Origin: Rhinopithecus roxellana
Lineage: Eukaryota > Chordata > Mammalia > Primates > Cercopithecidae
Reading direction: 5' to 3'
NCBI RefSeq assembly: GCF_007565055.1
Contig: NC_044566.1
Span: forward strand, 57,767,332 to 57,831,331
Length of the DNA stretch: 64,000 bases
Part shown: positions 11,058 through 22,262 of the stretch, piece after piece
Numbering within the stretch: position 1 is the first letter of the stretch
Layout of the letters: each line of letters starts with the position of its first letter
The notes under the pieces: model-generated
Databases searched by the model: none
The model's input: only the letters and a program-made list of their open reading frames with translations
What the model was told of the DNA's origin: nothing
Program-made: the position numbers and the translations under genes

Positions 11058-11930
11058 AAAGAATACTTTCATTTTTCCCTTTCAAATCCCCTTTGACCAA
11101 TTGATTATTTATAAGTATGTTATTTGGTTTCCAGACAATTGAAATATTCTGGAGATGTTTATGTTATTGATGATTAATTTTATCTCATTTTAGCCAGGGA
11201 ACATATTAATATTTTGTAAGGCTTAGTTTCTTTTGAATTTACTACTTATTTTAATGCCCTGCATATGATCTATCCTGGTAACATTTTCATGAGTATCTGA
11301 AAAGGATATGTATTTTATTGCTTTTGGATTGTGTATTCTAAATACATCAATTCGGTCAGTAGGTTGATAATATAATTGTCTCCTTGCTTAATCAATTATT
11401 GATGGAGGTTATTGAAATCTCTGACTATAATTATGAATATGTCTATTTCTCCTTGTACTTCTATAAGCTTTTCCACATATATTTTGAATTTCTGTTATTA
11501 GATGCATAAATGTCTAGGATTATTGTATCCTCTGATTGTACTGACTGCTTTATTATTATAAAATGACCTTCTTTATCCCTCTTTCAGAGTAAAACTATTT
11601 TCTCTGAAATATACTTTGACTAATCTTAATATAGTAACTCCATCTTTCTTTTGATTATAATTAGCATTATTTTTATTTTTTACTATTTTACTTTAAACCT
11701 ATTTGTTTCTTAATATTTAAAGTACATTTCTTGTAGGCAGCATAGAGCTGGTTCTTACTTTTTATCCAATCTGATCATCTCTGCCTTTTACTTGGGGGAG
11801 CTTATACTTCTTACATTTAATATGATTATTGATATGGTTAGGTTTAAATCTTACTATTTGTTTTATAGTCATCTTACTATTTGTTTTCTACTTGCCCCAT
11901 TTGTTGGTTCCTTGTCTTTTTTTCCCATAG

Positions 11931-12709
11931 AAAACTAATAATGGTGTAAAATTAAACATAGGTGTAGATATCTCTGTGTAGATTAAGCTAACATTTAAAT
12001 TGCTTTGTATTTCCCAAGCACAGCCATAGCTCATGCTGGAGGGGATATATGCTATTGCATAGGAATAGGAAATGTAATGTACCTAAAGTTATCTTTTTTT
12101 GTTTGTTTACATGTTTTCCAGCTTATATCACTGTAATGGATGCTACATAAAACCAAAGGCCTTATCTTTTTTTCTTTTAATTGGAGCAATCTCTAGCACA
12201 TATTAGGTAAACAACCAACACTTGTTCATTGATAGAAACTAGTTAGATTCTTGGAATGACAGTAGAGAGATCACCTGAGTCTAATACAGGTAAAATGAGG
12301 GTAGAGCTAACAGTTGAATCTTTTTCAGGTATCTAATGTCAGAAAGGAATTTTAAATAAAAGAATAAGATCACAGCAAGGAGTAAGGGCTGATAAAAAAT
12401 TGTGATTTAAATTTGATAGGAACTGGCGAAGAAAGAAGACAAGAGATAACAGAAATCACACATGAGAGTGTCTCCAAGGCTGCTTTAGTGCTCATATGGT
12501 CTGAGGAAACTCCCTTTTGATGGCCTATGCCTCATCATCAAGGTTATGCCTCTACTATTCTTAAATAAGTTAATTTATCTGTTCATTAGGTGAATATTTT
12601 TTAGTGCTTTTTGTTGTTGTAAGATTAGTGTAGAGTTATCACAGCTTAGTAAGGAGATCTATTTACATTTATGAATATTATTATAAGGCACTATGATGAG
12701 TAGAATAAT

Positions 12710-12710
<1 letters not shown>
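11931..12710. other. Unique DNA, nothing recognised
   Basis: I recognise no repeat or gene in this stretch. Confidence 0.45.

Positions 12711-12711
<1 letters not shown>

Positions 12712-12743
<32 letters not shown>
12712..12743. repeat. (TG)16 microsatellite
   Basis: An uninterrupted TG dinucleotide run of about 16 copies. It is likely to be polymorphic in length. Confidence 0.95.
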
Positions 12744-12746
<3 letters not shown>

Positions 12747-13400
12747 CTGGGATAGAACCACAGAAGACTGGAAGAAGTCTGATCACCTTTCCCAGGGAGG
12801 CAGGTCAGAGAAGACTTATAGAGAAAGTCCTAAAAAATCAGTAGAGTTTCTAAAGTGAACAAAGTGAACAAGGTAGTAAAAGGTATTATAGTTAAGATGC
12901 AAGAAAATGTGACAAGGCCTAGAGTGATGGAATAGTGTGGCATATTTCATGGATAACAAAGAGGTAAGAGAAGAATCTTACCTCTGCTGCTTATTAACTA
13001 TATATTCTTGAACAAGTTACCTGCTGTTTGAGAGCCTTATTTTCTCCAGCTGTAAAATGGGAATAATAATATCTGCCTTCTGGTATTTTTAGGAGAATAT
13101 TTATGAGGCATTTACATGAGGTAAAATATTTAGTATTTTATCTTCTCCTGTAATTGATGCTCAATAAATTATCACTACAACTATTTCTACTATTACCATG
13201 ACTCTCAGTATTTCTGAAACATAAAGCATAAAAAGGGGACAAAGATCAACGTGGAAGGGCAAGAAAAATTTAGGCCAAGAACAAGAGCTTTGAATATAAT
13301 GCCAAGAAACTCCAGTTTGACCCCGTGGCTTCTGGGGAGTTAGTTTTTAAAGGATTTTAGGATAGGATTAATATTTTTTGAAACTGGCTGGTCAGAGTCC
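12744..13400 (+). mobile_element. MIR with possible L2 flanks
   Basis: The core at about 12985-13190 matches a MIR ('AGCTGTAAAATGGGAATAAT', 'TGATGCTCAATAAATTATCA'). The flanks (12760-12960 and 13230-13340) resemble L2-type text ('CAGGTCAGAGAAGACTTATA', 'GAAACTCCAGTTTGACCCC'), but this is weaker. Confidence 0.6.
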
Positions 13401-14552
13401 TGTTCCTGACACCAATATATTGAAGGCAATTGCATTTCAGAGAGTAGTCAGCTCACAACTAAAAGCTTGCTAAACATAATACACAAAGTACGTAGTGGGG
13501 TGGAGCATGTAGCAGGTTCTGTAAAACAGGTGCAGAACCTACATGTAGCAGGTTCATGTAAAAACGTAACCTAACAAACTATATATATAGAAAGAGAAGT
13601 AGATAGAATTTCACTGCTGACTTATAGTTAATATGTTATTCACAATTCACACAAGCAAGATCTCTTTTCAGTGGAGTTAGACTGGTTATTTCTCATACTT
13701 CTGGCTTCTCCCACTCCCCACTCCCCACTCCAATAAAAAACAGATACCCTGTACTGTGTTTTATTGAATGTTTGTCCACTTCTAATTGTAAACTTATACT
13801 TAATCAGCAGTGCTGGATTCACACTGAAGTAACTGACTGGCTAATTACTCTCCTGGGAATGTGGCCTTAGATTAATCATTATAAATAATGGGAAACCAGA
13901 TAAACTGACTCTTGTTTTAGAGCTTGTATCCAAAACAAGGAAGAGGTAACAGTATTATTTTTATAGTTTTAGCTTCCCTTACTTTCTAGATGCTGCAGCT
14001 GTGTCCTCATTGTATTTTACAGCCAGAAAAAAAATCACCCTTCAGCAGTTCCTATAATTTCAAATTTATAACTATGGCCAGGGTAGTTCACCCATGAGCC
14101 AACTAGAAATAAAAATAGAGGAGATAGACCCATCTGTTGGAGTGATTTCTTAACTGCAGAAAACATTTTCCTTTCTTTAAAAGCAAAGCTGTAAAATCTG
14201 TATAAATTCCAATTCGTAAACCATGAAACTCTAATTTTTTCACTTCTCTAATCACTTTGAGTAAATGATTTTGCATATGTGGGATGTCAAAAATCAACAA
14301 AATGTTCCAAGGGAGTGTGAGAGATTGATTTTGACTATACAAAAATCTTTTAAGTGATAGCAAGAAGATATTTCAGGTAAATTAGAATCAAAAAGAATTC
14401 TATGTTGCTTGGCACCAAAAACTATCTTCAGTTCATGTTTTTTTATGCCTTATAAGTACATTTCAACATTTTATTTTATTGTTTTAAATTAACTATATAT
14501 TTTCTTAGTAATTTCAAAATTAACCTTCCCTTAAACCTGTGATCTCTATTTT
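13401..14552. other. Unique DNA with a small repeat-hairpin
   Basis: No gene or transposon is recognised. A 13-base direct repeat CATGTAGCAGGTT lies at 13506-13518 and 13542-13554. The intervening CAGAACCTACAT forms an imperfect inverted repeat with the first copy. Confidence 0.5.
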
Positions 14553-14565
14553 AAAATAAAGTCTT

Positions 14566-14920
14566 GGCCGGGCGCGGTGGCTCAAGCCTGTAATCCCAGC
14601 ACTTTGGGAGGCCGAGACGGGTGGATCACGAGGTCAGGAGATCAAGACCCTCCTGGCTAACCTGGTGAAACCCCGTCTCTACTAAAAAATACAAAAAACT
14701 AGCTGGGCGAGGTGGTGAGCGCCTGTAGTCCCAGCTACTTGGGAGGCTGAGGCAGGAGAATGGCGTAAACCCAGCTACTCGGGAGGCTGAGGCAGGAGAA
14801 TGGCGTAAACCCGGGAGGCAGAGCTTGCAGTGAGCTGAGATCCGGCCACTGCACTCCAGGCTGGGTGACAGAGCAAGACTCCGTCTCAAAAAAAAAAAAG
14901 AAATAAATAAAAATAAAAAT
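14566..14920 (+). mobile_element. Monkey-type AluY with a 40-bp internal duplication
   Basis: Full-length young Alu with the 13-base target-site duplication AAAATAAAGTCTT at 14553-14565 and 14921-14933. The head 'GGCTCAAGCCTG', the linker-side 'GGGCGAGGTGGTGAGCGCC' and 'GAGATCCGGCCACTGC' fit Old World monkey AluY subfamilies. Bases 14730-14769 are repeated in tandem at 14770-14809 with one mismatch, making the right arm 40 bases longer than normal. Confidence 0.95.
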
Positions 14921-14933
14921 AAAATAAAGTCTT

Positions 14934-16196
14934 ATTTGGATATACTGATAGGGCTATTTAAATAGCTCTTATAAAACCATTATTTAAGGGGAGAAATCCC
15001 TTAGCCTCAATAAGTCAGACAAGAGTAATTGTTTTGCTTGAATATTCTGGCTATGATTCTATCAAATTTCCTCTTCACTCTGCCTGTGTAGAACAAACTT
15101 TAGCTGACAGAAACTGCTTTGTATTATATAAAGAGTGTAACCTCTGATTCTTTGCATGACAAATCCAAGAGTAAATCATATGGAGTGGTTACCACTCTTG
15201 CAGCTGGAACTTCTCTGATTGAAATTCACACACGCATATTTTGGGAAATGAGAGGTTTTACCATCGAGTACCGTATAACACAATCCCATCATTTTCCACA
15301 AGCCAGTAAAAGCGAGCACAGTAAAACACAAGTGCTTTTCAGATCATGTCTTACATCATCACATAATCATTCTTCATCAGTCTCAGCTCTTCTAAATATG
15401 ATGAATATGAAGACTGAGAAACAGCAGGACAGTCATGCTATGGGTGCACTCATGCCATTAGTGGAAGTAGACTGGGAAGTGGCATTTTTTAATGCAACTG
15501 TCATCCCCTCTCCTATGCCTGATGTCACAGTATGTCTGATAATGTGAAGGGCTCTGGAAGAACCTTTGTCTCTAGGTAAAGCCTGCAGCTGTTGAACCAG
15601 TCACCCACGGAAAATAATTTTACTATCATCAGATTGTTTGCTTACCAAGTTGCTTCCATGCTGTATATTCTTTTGTTTCTTTGTTTTTTCACTTACTCAT
15701 TTATTCAATAAATATTTTAGTGCCTCCACAGCTTGGAGGGTTTAGTTTGTGTTAGTGGTAATCAAGACCATTGGAAGAGGCTTGGTTTCTTCTTTCTGAG
15801 CTAATCAAAAGGATAATTGAGTTGGGAACAATTGAGTTTGCATCATGGATATAACTTTAGAAACTTTACTGAACACTTAGTTTAAATATACATATATCAA
15901 ACTACAGTGTCTATAAAGATTTGATAAGTTTAGGTTTTTTAACTAAATAAGTTAGATTTGATATGTTTATGCTTAGTTTGTAAATTGCAATCCTTTCTCA
16001 CTGAAACTCAAGTAATTGAAAATAGAAGGATGGGGTTTAAGATCTCAAACTTCAGGCAAAAATTCGATCAACCCCCAAGTCAGCATCAATCCTTGCCAAA
16101 ATTGCAAATAAGGAGAAATTTGTCCTTAGTACCTCCCAAGTGGAAATTCCCCTTCCCTTCTTTCATAATTAATTCTTGCAGGTTACAGTCAGCTGT
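14934..16196. other. Unique DNA with one 142-codon open frame of unknown status
   Basis: No repeat is recognised except a possible L2/MIR scrap near 15695-15735 ('TCATTTATTCAATAAATATT'). An ATG-initiated plus-strand frame of 142 codons lies at 15119-15547. It contains 'SKSKSYGVVTTLAAGTSL' and 'LMPLVEVDWEVAFFNAT'. It shows no domain, signal peptide or membrane segment that I know, and I see no promoter. It may be chance. Confidence 0.4.
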
Positions 16197-16238
16197 ATGA
16201 GGGGCTCTTTAAAAAGTTCATGGAAAATGAATAAAATG

Positions 16239-16898
16239 TTTCCACCTTTGGGCTATTGTGAATAATCTGCTGTAAACGTTGGTATACAAATATCTGTTTG
16301 AGTCTCTGTTTTTAATGCTTTTGGATATCTGTCTAGAAGTAGAATTGCTGGGACATATAATTCTGTGTGTGACATTTTGAGAAGCCTCCAAACAAATTTT
16401 TATAGCAGTTGAGCCATTTTACATACTTAGCAAAGTTTTAGGAATACCAAATATCCTTCAACACATGAATAAACAAATGGCATTATGCACATACAACCAT
16501 AAAAGGAATGAAGTACTGATACACATTACAATACAGATGAACCTTGAAAGCATGATGCTAAGTGAAAGAAGTCAGACACAAAAGGTCCCATCTTACATGA
16601 TTTCATTTTTATGAAATATCAAAAATGGGTCAATCCAGAGAAACAGAAAACAGGTGGGTGGTTGCCAGGGAAGGATAATAACTGTTTATTGTATGTAGGG
16701 GTTTCTTTTGTAGAGACAAAAATATTTTGGAACTAGGCAGAGGTATTTGTTACATAAAATAGTGAATGTACTAAATGCCACTGAATTGTCCCATTTAAAA
16801 TTGCTGATTTTATTTTCTGTGAATTTCATTGTAACAAAAAATATAATTACCAAGTGAAATATACATAAAAATCTAAATATAGTAATTATGGATATCAA
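16239..16898 (+). mobile_element. 5'-inverted L1 3' end inserted in the mariner
   Basis: It is flanked by a 15-base target-site duplication (AAAATGAATAAAATG at 16224-16238, AAAATGAATACAATG at 16899-16913, one mismatch). The right part, from about 16443, is the sense 3' end of an L1 ('TATCCTTCAACACATGAATA', 'GATGCTAAGTGAAAGAAGTC', 'GGTGGTTGCCAGGGAAGGAT'). The left part (16243-16440) is upstream L1 sequence in the opposite orientation ('GGGCTATTGTGAATAATCTG', 'AGTAGAATTGCTGGGACATA'). This is the classic structure produced by twin priming. Confidence 0.85.
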
Positions 16899-16979
16899 AA
16901 AATGAATACAATGAAAAAACTGTGCATGAATTTCAAAAATTTTTTTGCACCAAAATAAGTTCATACTAATTTGTTGTAA

Positions 16980-18130
16980 CGGGCTATAGTTGGAGCCACT
17001 GAGAGGGATAAGACTTCAGCTTGAAAAGAGCCTCAATTAGAATAACATGAGTTCTGCTAAAATTGAAGCAAGGACAAACATCTAATGTATGGTGAAGCTT
17101 GGGTGGAAGAATGGTGAAATCATTAATACTTCATGAAAAGTTTATAGAGCCAGTGCCCCCAAAGAATAATCAGTTTACAAATGGATAACTCATTTTAAGG
17201 AGGGATGAGATGATGTTGAAGATAAAGCCCATAGTGGCAGACCTGATTGTTTCCTCCACATCAATTTTTGAGAAAATGATTAATCTTGTTCACGCTCTAA
17301 TTTAAGAGGACTGATGATTAACAGCAGAAACATTAGCCTACACCATAGATATCTCAGTTGATTCAGCTTACACAGTTCTGACTTAAAAATTAAAATGAAG
17401 CAAATTTTCCACTTGATGGGTACCAAACCTATTGTGCTCAGATCAGCTGCAGACAAGAGCAGAGCTTTTAGGGGAAATTTTAAACAAGCAGTATCAAGAT
17501 CCTGAAGCATTTCTTTGATGAAATGGAACAGGAGATGGAACATGGCTTTACCAGTATTATCCTGAAGACAAAGCACAATCAGAGCAATGGCTACTAAGAG
17601 GTGAAAGTGGTCCAGTCAAATCACAAGTGGACACTGAAGGCAAAGGTCATGGCAACAGTGTTTTGGGATGCTCAAGGCATTTTGTGTGTTGACTTCTAGA
17701 GGACCAAAGAATAATAACATCTGCTTATCATGAGAATGTTTTGAGAAAGCTAGCCAAAGCTTTAGCAAAAAAAAAAAAAAAAATGCCTAGAAAAGCTTTA
17801 CCATAGAAGTCCTTTTCCTCAATGACAATGTTCCTGCTCGTGTCTCTCATCAAATAAGGACAATTTGGTGAGAATTTCAATGGTAAATTATTATTCCTCC
17901 ACCCTATAGTCCTTACTTGGCTCCTTCTGACTTCTTTTGGTTTCCTAATCTTAAAAAAACCTTAAAGGTCATCAACTTTTCCTCAGTTAGTAAGGTAAAA
18001 AAATAATGCATTTATACGGTTAAATTCCCAGGTCACTCAGTTCTTTAGTGATGGACAAAAGGCTGGTATCATCATTTACAAAATATCTTGACCTTGATGG
18101 CACTTATGTTGAGAAATAAAGTTTATATTG
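16980..18130 (+). pseudogene. Broken mariner transposase
   Basis: Plus-strand translation gives mariner transposase blocks in shifting frames. At about 17050-17170 there is 'MSSAKIEARTNI', a stop, then 'MVKLGWKNGEIINTS', matching the N-terminal DNA-binding domain. Around 17350-17480 'VDSAYTVLT', a stop, then 'KLKMKQIFHLMGTKPIV' matches the segment leading to the catalytic domain. 'KVMATVFWDAQGILCVDF' (near 17640) carries the motif with the second-half catalytic aspartate of D,D34D-type enzymes, and 'LAPSDFFWFPNLKKTLK' (near 17920) is the typical C-terminal YSPDLAPSDF block. Multiple stops and frameshifts make it inactive. The motifs are seen directly; the HSMAR2 name is inferred from the end sequences. 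Confidence 0.8.
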
Positions 18131-18182
18131 TTTATTTTTATCTCTTAATTCTCTTTTTCCATAATTTTTTGAAGTCCTCTTA

Positions 18183-19317
18183 CGTGAAAGAAAAATATTT
18201 CTCAGGAGTCTATATAGTTACTTTTATTTTGGTGTGAATTTAGATCTGTGTATTACCTTTCCCAGAGCTGTTTGTATTTTATCAAGGATTAGAGATAAGG
18301 CCATCCTTTGTTAAAAGAAATTCTAGTTAAATGACTGTGTTTGGAGACATTTTGGGGATGTGGGTTCATTTTCAACAACAGCAAATGACTTATTTACATA
18401 GGCATAAGATTAGCCTTTCCCATAGCACTCATTGATGGATTAACTGGTAAAATGGGCTTAATTTCCTTTCTGCTTGAAGAGGAGCCAACCCTTGGGTTCA
18501 CATGACTATTTGTATCTTCTTTACAGCAGTATTTGATGAGAGCTATTCAATGAATCACATTTCTGAATTAGTACAGAATATATGATTTGTCATAGATCTA
18601 AAAATAATGGCAGTGGTGTGTTACCAGAATGACTTCAAGGAGGAAATGATTGATTGTAATTAGAAAACAAACCGCATACCAAGCACTCAATCATCACAAA
18701 TCTTATAGAAAAGGAAACCTCTATTAGGACATAATTATACATAGCACTCACACACCTGTTATTCCATTTATAGAATCCTTTGTCTTCTGAAGAATGACTG
18801 GAGTGATACAGAAGAAGAATACATGTTCAAACAAGAGACAATGGGAAATGGTCTGACTTCTCATTAAATACTTCATCAGTCTTCTGTTACAGCAGTTCTG
18901 TCTTCATTCAACTGCTTGAAAACTCTCTTGTGTGCTATTTCATATGCTTACAAACTCTGTGCCTTATTGGTTTGTATCTTTGGTGCCATACATGGAGCCT
19001 AGGACTAAGGTGCTCACTAAGTGTCCCTTGAAGCCTGAATAAATGTATACATGTTGAAAAGAGTCAACCAAAATGTGTATGAATAGTTACTGAGATAATT
19101 CACATGACAAAAAAGGAGTAGGAGATTAAAAAAAAATAAATTCTACCTACATTAGAATCTCATGTATATCTATCATTACTTGAAGTTGGAGAATCTCCAA
19201 AGTTCGCAAATAAATTTGTTTCTTCTGGTGAATTCTAAGTGGAAAATGCAATTAGTAATTCGATTTTCAATAGTATATTATTCTCCCTTCATTATCTTTT
19301 TAAAAATACATAATTTC
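18183..19317. other. Mostly unique DNA, possible L2 scrap
   Basis: I see no gene. Near 18955-19045 the text 'GGTGCTCACTAAGTGTCCCT ... GAATAAATG' vaguely resembles an L2/MIR 3' end. Confidence 0.35.
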
Positions 19318-21545
19318 AGCTTTTGTTTTAGATTAAGAAGTATACATTCAGGTTTGTGACATGGGTATATTGGTGATGCTGAGGTTTGAGGGACAAATTA
19401 TCCCATCACCCAGGTAGTGAGCACAGTATATAATAGGTAGTTTTTCAGCCCTTGCTGCCCTCCTTTCCTCCTACCTCTGGTAGTCCCCAGTATCTGTTGT
19501 TCCCATGTTTATGTCCACGTGTACCCAATGTTTAGCTCTCATTTATAAGTGAGAATACATGGTATTTGGTTTTCTGTTCCTGTGTTAATTAACTTAGGAT
19601 AATGGCCTCCAGTTACTGCAAAGGACATAATTTCATTTCAAATGATTGTCTATTATTTCATGGTGTCCATGTACCACAAGTTTAAAACCTAATCCAGAGT
19701 GGATAGACACCTAGGTTGATTCTATGTCTTTGCTAGTGTGAATAGTACTGCAATGAACATAAAAGTGCATGTGTCTTTTTGGTAGAATGATTTATTTTCT
19801 TTTGGATATATATCCATTAATGGACCTGATGGGTTGAACGGTAGTTTTGTTTTAAGCTCTTTGAGAAATCTCCACACTGCCTTCTGTAGTGGCTGAACAA
19901 ATTTACATTCTCACCAACAATGTGTAAGCATTCTCTTTTCTCTGCAGCTTTGCCAACATCTGTTATTATTATTTTTTTTTACTTTTTTAATAATAGTCAT
20001 TCTGACCGATGTGAGATGGTATCTCATTGTGGTTTTAATTTGTATTTCTCTGATGATTAGTGATGGTAGTATCTTTTCATTTGTTTGTTGGCTATGGGTG
20101 TGCCTTTTTTTGAGAAATGTCTGTTCATGTCCTTTGCCCATTTTTGAGTAGAGTTGTTTGTTTTTTGCTTATTGATCTGTTTAAGCTCCTTATAGATTCT
20201 GGATATTAGACCTTTGATGACTGCATAGTTTACAAATATTTTCTCCCATTCTGTAGGTTGCCTGTTTATTCTTTTGATAGTTTCTTTTACAATGCAGAAG
20301 CTCTTTAATTAGGTCCCATTTGTCAATTTTTGTTTCTGTTGCAGTTGCTTTTCAGGACTTGGCCATAAATTCTTTCCCAAGGCTCATGTCCAGAATGGTG
20401 TTTACGAGGTTTTCTTCTAGAGTTCTTATAGTTCGAGGTCTTATATGTACATGTTTAATCCATTCGGAGTCAATTTATGAATGTGGTGAAAGGTAGGGAT
20501 CCAGTTTCTTTCTTCTGCATATGGCTAGCCAGCTATCACAGCACCACTTATTGAATAGGAAGTCCTCTCCACATTGCTTATTTTTGTTAACTTTGTCAAA
20601 GGTCAGATGGCGGCAGGTGTGTGACTTTATTTCTGGGCTCTCTATTCCGTTCCATTGGTCTATGTGTCTTTTCTTATGTACACAGTACTACGCTGTTTTT
20701 GTTATAGTAGCTTTATATTATAGTTTGGCATTGGCTAATATGATACCTCCAGCTTTGTTCTTTTTGCTTAGGATTACTTTTGTTTTTCAGGTTCTTTTTT
20801 GACTTTATATAAATTTTAGATTAGTTTTTTTTCTAACTCTGTGAAAAATGACATCGGTAGTTTGATGGGAATAGTATTGAATTTGTAAATTGATTTGGGC
20901 AGTGTAGCCATTTTAATGATATTGATTCTTCCAATTCATGAGCATATAATATTTTTCCATTTTGTTGTCATCTGTGATTTCTTTCAGCAGTATTTTGTAT
21001 TCTCCTTATAGAGACCTTTCACCTCCTGGGTTAGATGTCTAATGCAAAAAACACATGATCATTTCAATGGATGCAGAAAAAGTTTTCAACAAAATCTAAC
21101 AAACTAGGCATCAAAAGAAAATACCTCAAAATAATAAGAGCCATCTATGACAGACTTACAGTTAACATCATACTGAATTGGCAAATGCTAGAAACATTCC
21201 TCTTAAAAATGGGAACACAAGAAGGATGGCCACTCTTGCCACTCCTATTCCACATAGTACTGGAGGTTCTAGGCAGAGCAACTAGACAAGGGAAAGAAAT
21301 AAAAGACACCCAAATAAGAAAATAAGTTAAATTTTCTTTGAGGATGATACTATTCTATACCTAGAAAACCCTAAAGACTGCAAAAAAAGGTCTCCTTGAA
21401 TTGATAACTTCAGTAAAGTTTCAGGATACAAAAGTCAATGTGCAAAAATCAGTAGCACATCTGTATACCAAAAACGTTCAAGCTGAGAGCTAAATCAAGA
21501 ATGTAATCCCATTGACAATAGCCACAAAAAACTTTGCATTTTCTC
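19318..21545 (-). mobile_element. L1 (late L1M/early L1P), minus, with inverted 5' segment
   Basis: From 19318 the sequence is an L1 3' UTR and ORF2 on the minus strand ('GGTTTGTGACATGGGTATAT', 'ACCAATGTTTAGCTCTCA'-type text, 'AGAGACCTTTCACCTCCTGG' at about 21008-21030). At about 21035-21045 the orientation flips. From there to 21545 it is ORF2 on the plus strand ('CACATGATCATTTCAATGGA', 'AGGATGGCCACTCTTGCCAC', 'TCCCATTGACAATAGCCACA'). The two segments are adjacent in a normal L1, so one element was inverted at its 5' end by twin priming. The open frames at 20521-20802 and 21071-21325 are L1 pieces. Confidence 0.85.
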
Positions 21546-21957
21546 ATACCCACAATTTATTAATTTCTCTCAAGAAAACAATCAACCAAGTATGCATTTT
21601 ATACTTCCAGTTTTCTCAGCACTGTACTGATGTTGTAGAACACATAAGTAGAAATATAAAATAGTTTCTATTCTGAGATGCCTCCGCTATTTGGAAAAGC
21701 AGAAGCAACACATGTTGAAGTAGAAAACCAGAGAAGGGAAAGAGTACATAACGGAGAAGGATGTGCCTTTAGCTGTCTAACCTTCTCTCACCAACAGCTT
21801 TTCTGGAAAGTCAGGCCTCTAGTAGCACTGATCTTACCTGAGTTGTACAAGTCATAAGGGCAATAGGGTCATGAGATTGGAAATTATGTTGATTTTCCTT
21901 GCCACCCCGCTATCAAATTGAAACTGTCCAGTGAGGCTTCATTTTCTTCATCACAGC
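21546..21957. other. Unique DNA, nothing recognised
   Basis: I can support no gene or repeat here. Confidence 0.45.
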
Positions 21958-22262
21958 CTTTTTTTTTTTTTTTTTTTTTTTTGAGATGGAGTCTTGCTCT
22001 GTCACCCAGGCTAGAGTGCAATGGTGCGATCTCAGCTCAGTGCAACCTCCACCTCCTGGGTTCAAGCGATTCTCCTGCCTCAGCCTCCCGAGTAGCTGAG
22101 GTTACAGGTGCCTGCCACTGTGCCCAGCTAATTTTTGTGTTTTTAGTAGAGACGGGGTTTCAACATCTTGGTCAGGCTGGTCTCAAACTCCTGACCTCGT
22201 GATCCACCCACCTCGGCCTCCCAAAGTGCTGAGATTACAGGCATGAGCCATTGCACCCGGCC
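21958..22262 (-). mobile_element. AluS/Y-type element
   Basis: Minus-strand Alu with a 23-T head (21959-21982), 'GAGATGGAGTCTTGCTCTGT' and the end 'GAGCCATTGCACCCGGCC'. It abuts an older Alu on its right, so it probably inserted at that element's A-tail. Confidence 0.95.

Larger units (their letters stand above)
8431..11930 (-). mobile_element. Old L1 (L1M class), minus orientation, several insertions
   Basis: The 3' UTR of an old L1 starts near 8431 on the minus strand ('AATTTGATAAGTTTTGATGC', 'TATAAGTGGACTCATACAGT'). Going rightward the sequence moves 5' through ORF2: 'GTGATCCATTTTGGGTTAAT', 'AATGCTAGCCTCATAGAAAG', 'AGAATTCACTGGTGAAACCA', and 'TTGTAGGCAGCATAGAGCTG' near 11740. Later insertions are an Alu (8911-9210), a THE1/MST-type LTR (9346-9723) and an AluJ (10765-11057). 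Many stops are present and it is inactive. The 125-codon plus-strand frame at 10305-10682 is antisense to L1 ORF2. Confidence 0.85.
16197..18182 (+). mobile_element. Mariner (HSMAR2-like) element, split by an L1
   Basis: The left end 'GAGGGGCTCTTTAAAAAGTT' (from about 16198) and the right end 'TTTTTTGAAGTCCTCTTA' (about 18162-18182) are imperfect terminal inverted repeats next to TA dinucleotides, as in Tc1/mariner elements. Removing the L1 (16239-16898) and one target-site copy leaves about 1.3 kb, the normal size for HSMAR2. The element encodes a broken mariner transposase on the plus strand. Confidence 0.8.

Noticed and set aside
14626..14889. Alu-derived open frames (here and at 5754-6073, 8929-9252, 21918-22334, 25109-25300, 33181-33378, 38544-38822, 43321-43527, 50456-50953, 53088-53518)
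   Set aside because: Both Alu strands give recurring peptides such as LSLPSSWDYR or AGVQWHDLGSLQ; these are not genes.
15119..15547. Calling this 142-codon frame a gene
   Set aside because: No domain, promoter, splice context or conservation evidence is visible, so it is kept only as a finding.
20521..21325. Open frames with membrane-like or RT-like peptides
   Set aside because: They are pieces of a dead L1, one antisense and one from the inverted 5' segment.
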